Program-made: the position numbers and the translations under genes
Assembly: GCA_937917025.1 (NCBI GenBank)
Contig: CALFSF010000200.1
Span: 1-12,606, forward strand
From: an uncultured Paraburkholderia sp.
GTDB taxonomy: Bacteria > Pseudomonadota > Gammaproteobacteria > Burkholderiales > Burkholderiaceae
DNA length: 12,606 nucleotides
Reading direction: 5' to 3'
Shown here: positions 1-6,471 of the stretch, in pieces
Numbering within the stretch: position 1 is the stretch's first letter
Layout of the letters: the number at the start of each line of letters is the position of its first letter
Notes under the pieces: model-generated
Seen by the model: the letters and a program-made list of their open reading frames with translations, nothing else
Databases searched by the model: none
What the model was told of the DNA's origin: nothing

Positions 1-448
1 AATCGAGCCCGAGCGGCGTACCGACATCGACGTGATCCTTCACCTCGAAATCGAACTGGCGCGGCGTGCCCCAGCGGCGTACTTCGACGTTGTCCGCCTC
101 GTCCCGGCCGGCCGGCACGCTTTCGTGCGGCAGGTTCGGCACGCCCAGCAGCAGATCCGACAGACGCTTCTGGATATCTTCCAGCTGCGCCGCCGATGCC
201 TTCATCTCGTCGCCCAGACCGCCCACTTCAGCCATCACGGCCGACGTGTCCTCGCCACGCCCCTTCATGCCGCCGATCTGCTTCGACAGGCTGTTACGGC
301 GGGCCTGCATCTCTTCGGTACGGGTCTGGATGGCGCGGCGTTCTGCTTCGAGGGCGGAGAACGCAGCCACGTCGAGGGTATAGCCGCGGTCGGCGAGGCG
401 TCTCGCGACGCCGTCGAGGTCTTTGCGCAGCAGCTGGATGTCGAGCAT
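1..448 (-). CDS. serS: Seryl-tRNA synthetase, N-terminal part (gene cut by left edge)
   Basis: This cytoplasmic enzyme charges tRNA(Ser) (and tRNA(Sec)) with serine. The 149 visible residues begin MLDIQLLRKD, the usual start of bacterial SerRS. They contain the long two-helix coiled-coil arm that grips the tRNA extra arm: a charged first helix from about residue 30 (EAERRAIQTRTEE), the turn around residues 58-70, and a returning helix (AAQLEDIQKRLSDLL). The conserved linker GVPNLPHESVP and the RRWGTPRQFDFEVKDHVD segment lead into the catalytic class II domain, which lies outside the window. No strong Shine-Dalgarno sequence precedes the ATG. A TAAAAT -10-like box (minus strand, 484-489) about 36 bases upstream could be the promoter, but no good -35 is visible. 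It lies 90 bp downstream of rarA in the same direction, so some readthrough from rarA is possible. Confidence 0.97.
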   Translation of the reverse strand, partial: MLDIQLLRKDLDGVARRLADRGYTLDVAAFSALEAERRAIQTRTEEMQARRNSLSKQIGGMKGRGEDTSAVMAEVGGLGDEMKASAAQLEDIQKRLSDLLLGVPNLPHESVPAGRDEADNVEVRRWGTPRQFDFEVKDHVDVGTPLGLD

Positions 449-538
449 GGGATTGGGGCGGGTATTCGTTGTGTGAAGGTGCGATTTTAGCGCAACCGGC
501 CGGCGGATCAGCCGCGCGGCGCGGCGTTTTGCGCGTGG

Positions 539-1852
539 TCAGTCTTTCTTCTGCCTGTTCTCGCTGCGCCATTGCGCATCGAGTTCCCGCAGGCGGTTCA
601 TCTTGTCGGCGATCTTGCCTTCGAGACCGCGCGGCGTCGGTTCATACCAGTGCGGCTCGCGCATGCCATCGGGCAGATAGGTTTCGCCCGCCGCGTACGC
701 GTCGGGCTCATCGTGCGCGTAGCGATAGTCGTGACCGTAGCCAAGCTCTTTCATCAGCTTCGTCGGCGCGTTGCGCAGGTGGACCGGCACGCCGCGCGAC
801 TGGTCCTTGCCGACGAACCGGCGCGCCTCGTTGTACGCCGTATAGCCCGCGTTCGACTTCGGCGCGACCGCAAGATAGATGATCGCCTGCGCGAGCGCGA
901 GTTCGCCCTCCGGCGTGCCGAGACGCTCGTAGGTCTCGGCGGCGTCGAGCGCGATGCGCGCGGCGCGCGGATCGGCGAGACCGATGTCCTCCCACGCCAT
1001 GCGCACGATGCGCCGCGCGAGATAGCGCGCGTCCGCGCCGCCGTCGAGCATGCGGCAGAACCAGTACAGCGCGCCGTCCGGATTGCTTCCGCGCACGGAT
1101 TTATGCAGCGCGCTGATCTGGTCGTAAAACGCGTCGCCGCCCTTGTCGAAACGGCGCAGGTTTTCGGTGAGCGCGCTGCCCAGCAACGCGCCATCGATTT
1201 CCGTCGTCTTCTGCTGCGCGGCAGCCCGGGCGACGATTTCCAGGTTGTTCAGCAGCTTGCGACCGTCACCGTCCGCGGAGCCGATCAGCGCATCACGCGC
1301 TTCATCCGTGAACGTGAGGCCGCCGAGTTCTTTTTGCGCGCGATCGAGCAGTTCGCGCTGCTCGTTGTCGTCCAGACTTTTCAGCACGTACACAGCGGCC
1401 CGGGACAGCAATGCGCTGTTCACCTCGAACGACGGGTTCTCAGTGGTTGCGCCGACGAACACGAACAGCCCCGACTCGACGTGCGGAAGGAACGCATCCT
1501 GCTGGCTCTTGTTGAAGCGGTGAACCTCGTCGACGAACACGAGCGTCTGATGGCCGTGCGCACGATGGACCTGTGCGGTTTCGACGGCCTCGCGGATATC
1601 CTTCACGCCCGACAGCACCGCCGACAACGCGATGAATTCAGCATGAAACGCGTCGGCCATGAGGCGCGCGAGCGTGGTTTTGCCCACGCCGGGCGGGCCC
1701 CACAGGATCATCGAATGCGCCTCGCCCGATTCGAACGCGACGCGCAGCGGCTTGTTCGGACCCAGCAGGTGCTTCTGTCCGATCACTTCGTCGACAGTGC
1801 GGGGGCGCAGCCGCTCGGCGAGTGGCACGTTGGCACGGGTTTCTTCAAACAT
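539..1852 (-). CDS. rarA: Replication-associated recombination protein A (RarA/MgsA), AAA+ ATPase
   Basis: RarA is a clamp-loader-like AAA+ ATPase that acts at stalled replication forks and single-strand gaps, working with SSB and RecA. The 437-residue product is close to the usual family length (about 445). It shows the N-terminal ERLRPRTVDEVIGQ segment, Walker A GPPGVGKTT (52-60), Walker B LVFVDEVH (104-111), sensor 1 GATTENPSFEVN (134-145) and the arginine-finger SR (150-151). The C-terminal MgsA tetramerisation region follows, including the typical segments around SVRGSNPDGALYWFCRMLDG and DQSRGVPVHLRNAPTKLMK. The start is taken at ATGTTTGAAGAA. A second in-frame ATG lies 24 bases upstream (at 1876, adding MRDYPQNA) and cannot be excluded, because neither has a clear Shine-Dalgarno sequence. 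A -10-like CATAAT (minus strand, plus coordinates 1925-1930) is a weak promoter candidate. Confidence 0.96.
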   Translation of the reverse strand: MFEETRANVPLAERLRPRTVDEVIGQKHLLGPNKPLRVAFESGEAHSMILWGPPGVGKTTLARLMADAFHAEFIALSAVLSGVKDIREAVETAQVHRAHGHQTLVFVDEVHRFNKSQQDAFLPHVESGLFVFVGATTENPSFEVNSALLSRAAVYVLKSLDDNEQRELLDRAQKELGGLTFTDEARDALIGSADGDGRKLLNNLEIVARAAAQQKTTEIDGALLGSALTENLRRFDKGGDAFYDQISALHKSVRGSNPDGALYWFCRMLDGGADARYLARRIVRMAWEDIGLADPRAARIALDAAETYERLGTPEGELALAQAIIYLAVAPKSNAGYTAYNEARRFVGKDQSRGVPVHLRNAPTKLMKELGYGHDYRYAHDEPDAYAAGETYLPDGMREPHWYEPTPRGLEGKIADKMNRLRELDAQWRSENRQKKD

Positions 1853-1859
1853 GGCGTTT

Positions 1860-1868
1860 TGTGGATAA
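1860..1868 (-). promoter_or_regulatory. Perfect DnaA box in the rarA leader
   Basis: On the minus strand the sequence reads TTATCCACA, an exact match to the high-affinity DnaA box (consensus TTWTNCACA). It ends 7 bases before the chosen rarA start codon. If the upstream in-frame ATG at 1876 is used instead, the box is inside the first codons of the gene. The match is exact, but a single 9-mer can occur by chance in a window this size, so function is unproven. Confidence 0.5.
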
Positions 1869-2088
1869 TCTCGCATTCGGTACAGCAAGACGCGTGCACG
1901 GTCGGTATGCCAGCACGGTCCTGCATTATGACAGCCGGCAGACCGTGGCGAGATGCGCGCACGCGACGTTAGCCATCCGGCCAGGGTCACAGCGCGGCCC
2001 GCGCGCGGCACAATGCGGTCATGCGGTCGTGCGTTTTCGAACCCGGGGCGCGCGTTGCCGGTCGCATCACGAAAAATCAGCAACACAC

Positions 2089-2093
2089 AGGGA
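2089..2093 (+). promoter_or_regulatory. Ribosome binding site of the NCS1 permease gene
   Basis: AGGGA lies 9 bases upstream of the ATG at 2103. It is one of the clearer Shine-Dalgarno sequences in the window and supports this start over internal ones. Confidence 0.7.
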
Positions 2094-2102
2094 CACCTTT
2101 AG

Positions 2103-3419
2103 ATGGCAAACGATCCAGTCTCCGGCGAAGCCGGCTCTACTTACGCTCCGCTTACACCGGTGCCCGATTCCCGGCGCGCGTTCCGCACCGGCGACGCGTT
2201 CGCCCTGTGGTTCTCGCTCGGCATCGGCCTGCTGGTCGCGCAGGCGGGCGCGCTGCTCGTGCCGGGCCTGTCGCTGCCGCATGCGCTGGCCGCGATCGTC
2301 ATCGGCAGCGTGATCGGCGTCGTGCTGCTGGCGCTGGCGGGCGTGATCGGCACGGATACGGGGCTCGCGGCCATGTCGTCGCTGCGGCCCACGCTGGGCG
2401 TGCGCGGCGCCTCGGTGCCGGCCGTGCTCAACGCGGTGCAGCTCGTCGGCTGGGGCTCGTTCGAAATCATCGTGATGCGCGACTCCGCCGATGCGCTTGC
2501 CAGACAGTCGTTCGGCCTTTCGATGCCGCTCGCCTGGACGGTGATCTTCGGCGTGCTGGCCACGCTGCTCGCGATCAGCGGGCCGCTATCGTTCGTGCGG
2601 CGCTTCCTGCGCACCTGGGGCATCTGGCTCCTGCTGGCGGGCGCGCTGTGGCTCACGTGGAATCTGCTCGCGAAACACGATCTCGCCGCGCTGATGCAGC
2701 GCCCCGGCACGGGTGAAATGCCGTTCGGCGGCGCGATCGATCTGGTGGTTGCGATGCCGCTATCCTGGTTGCCGCTGATCGCGGATTACACGCGCTTTGG
2801 CCGTCGCGCGGGCGAGACGTTTCGCGGCACGCTGCTCGGCTACGGCATCGCGAACATCTGGTTCTATGCGCTCGGCGCGATCTATGGCCTCGCTGCCGGC
2901 GGTGGCGATGCGCTCCTGACCACGGCGCTCGCGCAGGCTGGTGGCGGCCTCGCGCTGCTGCTGATCCTCATCGATGAAATCGACAACGCGTTTGCCGATA
3001 TTCACTCGGCGGCTGTGTCGACCGGCACGTTCTGGACCCGCATGAGCGTGCCGCTGCTTTCGGCTTCGTTCGGCGCGGTCTGCACGGTGATCGCGCTGGC
3101 CGTGCCGATGGCGAAGTACCAGAACTTCCTGCTGCTGATCGGCTCGGTGTTCGCGCCGCTCTTCGGCGTGGTGCTGGTGGATCACTTCATCGTCCGCAAG
3201 CGTCGTATCGATGCGGCGGCGATCGGCGACGTGCGCGGGCGTTATGGTTTCTCGGGCGGCTGGCATGTCGGCGCGTTCATCGCCTGGGCAATCGGCATCG
3301 CGGCCTATCAGGCGATCAATCAATGGCTGCCGAATCTCGGCGCAACCCTGCCGGCGCTTGCAATCGGCGCGCTGTGTTATCTCGCGTTTGTCTCCGCGCG
3401 ACGCGAAGCGTACGCGTAA
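2103..3419 (+). CDS. NCS1-family permease (CytX/CodB-like), possible guanidino-compound importer
   Basis: This inner-membrane secondary transporter belongs to the nucleobase-cation-symport-1 (NCS1) family. Its 438 residues form about twelve hydrophobic segments after a polar N-terminal tail of about 30 residues. Family landmarks include VGWGSFE (115-121), the substrate-site helix PLSWLPLIADYTRFGR (219-234), and PLFGVVLVDHFIVRKR near 352-367, the NCS1 motif before the last helices. By sequence it resembles the branch annotated as hydroxymethylpyrimidine transporter CytX or cytosine permease. The context does not fit thiamine or pyrimidine metabolism: no thi gene, deaminase or TPP riboswitch is visible. 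The next gene is a convergent guanidinobutyrase-like hydrolase sharing its terminator. I infer that it may import 4-guanidinobutyrate or a related compound. Family assignment is sure; the substrate is not. Confidence 0.93.
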   Translation: MANDPVSGEAGSTYAPLTPVPDSRRAFRTGDAFALWFSLGIGLLVAQAGALLVPGLSLPHALAAIVIGSVIGVVLLALAGVIGTDTGLAAMSSLRPTLGVRGASVPAVLNAVQLVGWGSFEIIVMRDSADALARQSFGLSMPLAWTVIFGVLATLLAISGPLSFVRRFLRTWGIWLLLAGALWLTWNLLAKHDLAALMQRPGTGEMPFGGAIDLVVAMPLSWLPLIADYTRFGRRAGETFRGTLLGYGIANIWFYALGAIYGLAAGGGDALLTTALAQAGGGLALLLILIDEIDNAFADIHSAAVSTGTFWTRMSVPLLSASFGAVCTVIALAVPMAKYQNFLLLIGSVFAPLFGVVLVDHFIVRKRRIDAAAIGDVRGRYGFSGGWHVGAFIAWAIGIAAYQAINQWLPNLGATLPALAIGALCYLAFVSARREAYA

Positions 3420-3424
3420 ATGCA

Positions 3425-3452
3425 AATGGCCCGCTCACATTCGCGGGCCATT
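3425..3452. terminator. Bidirectional hairpin terminator between the permease and hydrolase genes
   Basis: A perfect 10-bp stem, AATGGCCCGC (3425-3434) with GCGGGCCATT (3443-3452), surrounds an 8-base loop. It occupies the 55-bp gap between two convergent stop codons, where a shared terminator is expected. Neither side has a long T run: the minus-strand side continues TGCATTT and the plus side has none, so termination efficiency is uncertain. Confidence 0.75.
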
Positions 3453-3474
3453 CACATCGCAGGTCATCAGGTTC

Positions 3475-4473
3475 TTACGCCTCGCGCGACGCGGGCCGGT
3501 ACTCGACGCCCGGCAGCACGCACAGCAATTCATACGCGAGATTCGCCCCGAGCAGCGCGGTCGTACCGAACGGATCGTACGGCGGTGCGACTTCCACCAG
3601 ATCGCAGCCGACGATGTTCAGCCCGTGCGAGCCGCGGATGATCTCGAGCGCCTGAGGCACCGTCAGCCCGGCAATTTCTGGCGTGCCCGTCCCCGGCGCG
3701 AACGCCGGATCGATACCGTCGATATCGAACGTGATGTACACCGGGCCGTCGCCCATCCGTTCGCGCACGCGCGACATCAACGGCACAAGCGACTGGTTCC
3801 AGCACGCCTCGGCCTGCACGACCTCGAAGCCCTGATCGCGGCACCAGTCGAAATCTTCCGCCGCGTAGCCGGTGCCGCGCAGGCCGATCTGCACGACGCG
3901 TGAGGTATCCAGCAGCCCCTCTTCCACCGCGCGACGAAATGGCGTGCCGTGGGCGATCTTCTCGCCCATCATCGTGTCGTTGACGTCCGCGTGCGCGTCG
4001 ACGTGAATCAGACCAACCTTGCCGTACTTGCGGTGGATCGCGCGCAGGATCGGCAGCGCGATCGTGTGATCGCCGCCCAGCGTGACCGGTGTCGCACCGT
4101 GTTGAAGGATCTCGTCGTAGGCGGTCTCGATGCGCGCGATCGAGTCGAGCAGGTTGTACGGGTTGATCGCCACGTCGCCAATATCGGCAACCCGCAGTGA
4201 ATCGAACGGCGCCGCGCGCGTCGCCATGTTGTACGGGCGAAGCAGGACCGATTCCGAGCGGATCTGGCGCGGGCCGAAACGCGCGCCCGTCCGGTTCGAG
4301 GTCCCGAGGTCGAACGGCACGCCGACGAAGCACGCGTCCAGTCCCTCTGCCGATTCGACATACGGCAGCCGCATCATCGTCGTGATGCCGCCGCAGCGGG
4401 CCATCTGGTTGCCCGAAAGCGGTTGCGGATGCTCCGCGTTGGCGTCGGGGAAAACGAAGGCAGAAGGTTTCAT
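3475..4473 (-). CDS. gbuA: Ureohydrolase, guanidinobutyrase-like (often annotated agmatinase/SpeB)
   Basis: This cytoplasmic Mn-dependent hydrolase of the arginase/agmatinase superfamily cleaves a guanidino group to urea. All metal-ligand motifs are intact in the 332-residue protein: GGDHT with H136, DAHAD with D159, H161 and D163, and FDIDGID with D250 and D252. From memory of the characterised Pseudomonas aeruginosa guanidinobutyrase, the segments GGITTMMRLPY, RPYNMATRAAPFDSLRVADIGDV (81-101 region), EEGLLD and VVQIGLRGTGYAAEDF resemble GbuA more than true agmatinases. The likely reaction is therefore 4-guanidinobutyrate to GABA plus urea, a late step of arginine, agmatine or guanidinobutyrate catabolism. 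3-Guanidinopropionase or agmatinase activity remains possible. The start is ATG at 4473; an in-frame TTG nine codons upstream lacks support. The gene diverges from a LysR regulator, its likely controller, and converges on a permease. The roughly 18 N-terminal residues look like a variable extension. Confidence 0.85.
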   Translation of the reverse strand: MKPSAFVFPDANAEHPQPLSGNQMARCGGITTMMRLPYVESAEGLDACFVGVPFDLGTSNRTGARFGPRQIRSESVLLRPYNMATRAAPFDSLRVADIGDVAINPYNLLDSIARIETAYDEILQHGATPVTLGGDHTIALPILRAIHRKYGKVGLIHVDAHADVNDTMMGEKIAHGTPFRRAVEEGLLDTSRVVQIGLRGTGYAAEDFDWCRDQGFEVVQAEACWNQSLVPLMSRVRERMGDGPVYITFDIDGIDPAFAPGTGTPEIAGLTVPQALEIIRGSHGLNIVGCDLVEVAPPYDPFGTTALLGANLAYELLCVLPGVEYRPASREA

Positions 4474-4515
4474 CGTGGCTCGCCCATGAAAGAGATGCAA
4501 ATCGTGCGGAGATGG

Positions 4516-4540
4516 TCGGGTTTACATAGGGTAATCCCGA
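4516..4540. promoter_or_regulatory. LysR-type operator dyad in the hydrolase/regulator divergent region
   Basis: The arms TCGGGTTTAC (4516-4525) and GTAATCCCGA (4531-4540) are inverted repeats matching at 9 of 10 positions, separated by ATAGG. The dyad contains the T-N11-A signature of LysR-type regulators (T4521 to A4533). It lies in the 198-bp gap between divergent genes, 43 bases from the hydrolase start and about 130 bases from the lysR start. Two further copies of the half-site, AACCCG at 4543-4548 and 4550-4555, follow directly. I infer that it is the binding site of the adjacent LysR protein. No convincing -35/-10 pair could be assigned to either gene. Confidence 0.65.
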
Positions 4541-4671
4541 TCAACCCGGAACCCGTTCGAATTCTCATTCTTGTGCACTTTTCGTGAAGATAAAATGCGA
4601 ACAGAATAAACTTTACATTCATCGGTATCGATGTTTTCATTCCGGCCCATCGCGCCACATCGCACAACGCC

Positions 4672-5619
4672 ATGTTCTCCCAACTCACCGACCTCGATCT
4701 GCGGCTGATCCGCGTGTTTCTGGCAATCGTCGACGCCGGCGGCGTGACGGCCGCGCAGGCGACGCTCAACATCGGCCAGTCGACGATCAGCACCCAGCTC
4801 GCCACGCTCGAAACGCGCCTGGGTTACCGGCTGTGCGAGCGTGGACGCGGCGGATTCGCGCTGACCGCGCGCGGCGAACAGTTCGTCGACGCCGCGCGCA
4901 CCTTGCTCTCGGCGATGGATACGTTCGGGATGCAGGCGCGCAACGTCGGAAGAAAGCTGGTGGGCACGCTGGGAATCGGCATGATCGGGCACACACCGGT
5001 GTCGGCAAGCGCGCGGATCAGCGAGGCGATTCGCCGCTTTCGCGCGCGCGACGAATCCGTGCGCTTCTCGATCTTCGTGCGCTCGCCGGGCGAGCTGGAA
5101 GAACTGCTGCTGAGCGAGCGCATCCAGGTGGGAATCGGCTACTTCTGGCACCGGGTGCCGTCGCTGGAATACACGGAAATCTTCGCCGAAGACCAGCTCG
5201 CGTACTGCGCGAAGGATCACCCGCTGTTCGCGAGGGCCGGCGGCATCGACCCGGCCGAAGCCGCGCAGCACGCGTGGGCGTGGCGCAGCTATCCGCTACC
5301 CGAAGCCGGAAGCTCGACAGCGGCGCAGAACGTGACGGCCGTGGCCGACAACATGGAGGCGGTCGCGATGCTCGTGCTTTCCGGCTGCCATCTCGGTTAT
5401 CTGCCGGAGCACTACGCCGCGCCGTATCTGAAGGCGGGGTTGCTCGCCGCGCTGAATCCGAACGCGATGCGCTACCGCGTCGCGTTCCAGATGGTCACGC
5501 GCGCGCGGCAGCACCGCACGGATATCGTCGAGGCGTTCATCGACGACATGAAGGCCGCCCATCCGCCGGCCACAGAAAACGGTGAGAGCGGCGAAAGCGA
5601 AACGGACGGAAACGCTTAA
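4672..5619 (+). CDS. LysR-family transcriptional regulator, probable controller of the guanidinobutyrase gene
   Basis: This 315-residue DNA-binding regulator has the usual LysR length and layout. An N-terminal winged helix-turn-helix spans about residues 8-68, with the recognition region QSTISTQLATLETRLGYRLCERGRGGFALTARG. A periplasmic-binding-protein-like effector domain runs from about residue 97 to 300. The last 20 residues are a polar, glutamate/serine-rich tail. It is divergent from the guanidinobutyrase-like gene, with an LTTR-type dyad between them. This is the common arrangement in which the regulator activates its neighbour when an inducer binds and represses itself. In Pseudomonas aeruginosa a LysR gene (gbuR) accompanies gbuA, so this is a plausible functional counterpart, but orthology is not shown. 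No Shine-Dalgarno sequence is evident before the ATG; the start is chosen from the complete HTH. Its stop codon overlaps the lolA stop. Confidence 0.93.
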   Translation: MFSQLTDLDLRLIRVFLAIVDAGGVTAAQATLNIGQSTISTQLATLETRLGYRLCERGRGGFALTARGEQFVDAARTLLSAMDTFGMQARNVGRKLVGTLGIGMIGHTPVSASARISEAIRRFRARDESVRFSIFVRSPGELEELLLSERIQVGIGYFWHRVPSLEYTEIFAEDQLAYCAKDHPLFARAGGIDPAEAAQHAWAWRSYPLPEAGSSTAAQNVTAVADNMEAVAMLVLSGCHLGYLPEHYAAPYLKAGLLAALNPNAMRYRVAFQMVTRARQHRTDIVEAFIDDMKAAHPPATENGESGESETDGNA

Positions 5620-6341
5620 CCGTTGATCACATCCGCGCCCTTCGGCACGGTGAACTTGAACTGGTTCGGCTTGAGCGGCGGATTCTTCTGGATGTTCGAG
5701 AATGTCAGCAACGTGACGTTACCGAACACGTCGTGCAGTTCCATCGCCTCCAGATTGCCGTCGCGAAAGCCGATGCCGACGCGCTGAAACTGCGTGTCCT
5801 TCGCTTTTGGCGTGAGTTCGAGCCAGTCGATGCCATCCTTCACGCCCGCGTCGCGCAGCGTGAAATTCTTGTCGAGATCGTTGCTGCCGAAGAGGATCGC
5901 TGCCGGACTCGCGCCGAGCGCGCCGCCCAGCGTGCGCACCGTGACCTGGTTCAGGTCCTTGTCGTAGACGTAAAGCTTGTCGCCATCGGCCTGCAGCACC
6001 TGTTCATACGGCTTCTCGTACGACCAGATAAATTTGCCGGGCCGCGCGAACAGGAACGTGCCGCTCGATGTGCCGCCGGACTTCGGCATCGTCGAAAGCG
6101 CGCCGCTCGCGCCCTGCGCCGCGCTCGGCGCCTTTATTTCGCGCTGCACGAACGTGCCGCGCGCCGCATGCACCTGCGACACGAACGCCTTCAACTGCTC
6201 CGTTCCGCTCGCAAACGCCTGCGACGCGAACAGCATCGACGCGCCCGCCGCGACACCGCCCACGACGCGAGCAAGCGAACGCGTCGCCTGATGGAAAGCG
6301 GAACGGGAAATACGGGCATTGGGCCCGACCTGTTGCTGCAT
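5616..6341 (-). CDS. lolA: Outer-membrane lipoprotein carrier protein LolA
   Basis: LolA is the periplasmic chaperone that takes outer-membrane lipoproteins from the LolCDE ABC transporter and hands them to LolB. The 241-residue precursor has a long signal peptide: an arginine-containing N-region, a hydrophobic core around residues 26-40, and a likely cleavage after QAFA (residue 44). The mature part shows the LolA-type half-barrel: RGTFVQRE, GTFLFARPGKFIWSYEKPYEQ (94-114), the ADGDKLYVYDKDLNQVTVR segment, and the C-terminal NPPLKPNQFKFTVPKGADVI. A glycine/serine/alanine-rich insert (about 71-93) separates the first strands and is longer than in the E. coli protein. The start at 6341 is preferred because GGAG sits 6 bases before it; an ATG four codons upstream (6353) has no such signal. 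It follows ftsK in the same direction and may be co-transcribed or start after the hairpin at 6396-6429. Confidence 0.96.
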   Translation of the reverse strand: MQQQVGPNARISRSAFHQATRSLARVVGGVAAGASMLFASQAFASGTEQLKAFVSQVHAARGTFVQREIKAPSAAQGASGALSTMPKSGGTSSGTFLFARPGKFIWSYEKPYEQVLQADGDKLYVYDKDLNQVTVRTLGGALGASPAAILFGSNDLDKNFTLRDAGVKDGIDWLELTPKAKDTQFQRVGIGFRDGNLEAMELHDVFGNVTLLTFSNIQKNPPLKPNQFKFTVPKGADVING

Positions 6342-6347
6342 GTCTTT

Positions 6348-6351
6348 CTCC
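6348..6351 (-). promoter_or_regulatory. Ribosome binding site deciding the lolA start
   Basis: GGAG on the minus strand, followed by AAAGAC and then ATG, gives 6-base spacing to the start at 6341. The alternative upstream ATG at 6353 overlaps this motif and has no purine-rich sequence of its own. This favours the shorter protein. Confidence 0.7.
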
Positions 6352-6395
6352 ATGGAAGGAATTCATAGTCGCGGCCACGGCCGTTTCCGGACTGA

Positions 6396-6429
6396 CGGCG
6401 ATGGCATGACGTGCGTCATGCCATCGCCG
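6396..6429. repeat. Perfect 16-bp inverted repeat (hairpin) between ftsK and lolA
   Basis: The arms CGGCGATGGCATGACG (6396-6411) and CGTCATGCCATCGCCG (6414-6429) are exact reverse complements separated by only TG. In RNA this forms a very stable GC-rich hairpin. It sits 42 bases after the ftsK stop and 54 bases before the lolA start, so it may terminate or attenuate the ftsK transcript, stabilise an RNA end, or bind a protein as DNA. Neither strand has a T run immediately after the stem, which argues against a classical intrinsic terminator. Confidence 0.9.
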
Positions 6430-6471
6430 CATATTGATCGTTGCCAGCCGGACATCAGCGATCGAACCGGC

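Noticed and set aside
572..1972. A 466-codon plus-strand reading frame antisense to rarA.
   Set aside because: It has the same shadow character (Arg/Val/Ala-rich, no motifs), and rarA on the other strand has every AAA+ landmark.
1990..2102. Possible TPP riboswitch upstream of the CytX-like permease gene.
   Set aside because: I could not find the conserved CTGAGA and ACCTGA elements of the thiamine riboswitch before the gene; the leader looks unstructured apart from a short tandem ATGCGGTC repeat (2013-2028).
4474..4500. Upstream TTG start for the guanidinobutyrase-like gene (adding nine residues).
   Set aside because: TTG is a weak start, no Shine-Dalgarno sequence precedes it, and the added residues are not like the family; the ATG at 4473 is simpler.
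4620..4633. Short inverted repeat CATCG-GTAT-CGATG upstream of lysR as a second operator.
   Set aside because: Five-base arms are easily found by chance, and it shares no half-site with the much better dyad at 4516-4540.
6342..6353. Upstream ATG at 6353 as the lolA start.
   Set aside because: The GGAG motif that best explains initiation overlaps this ATG and is correctly spaced only for the ATG at 6341.
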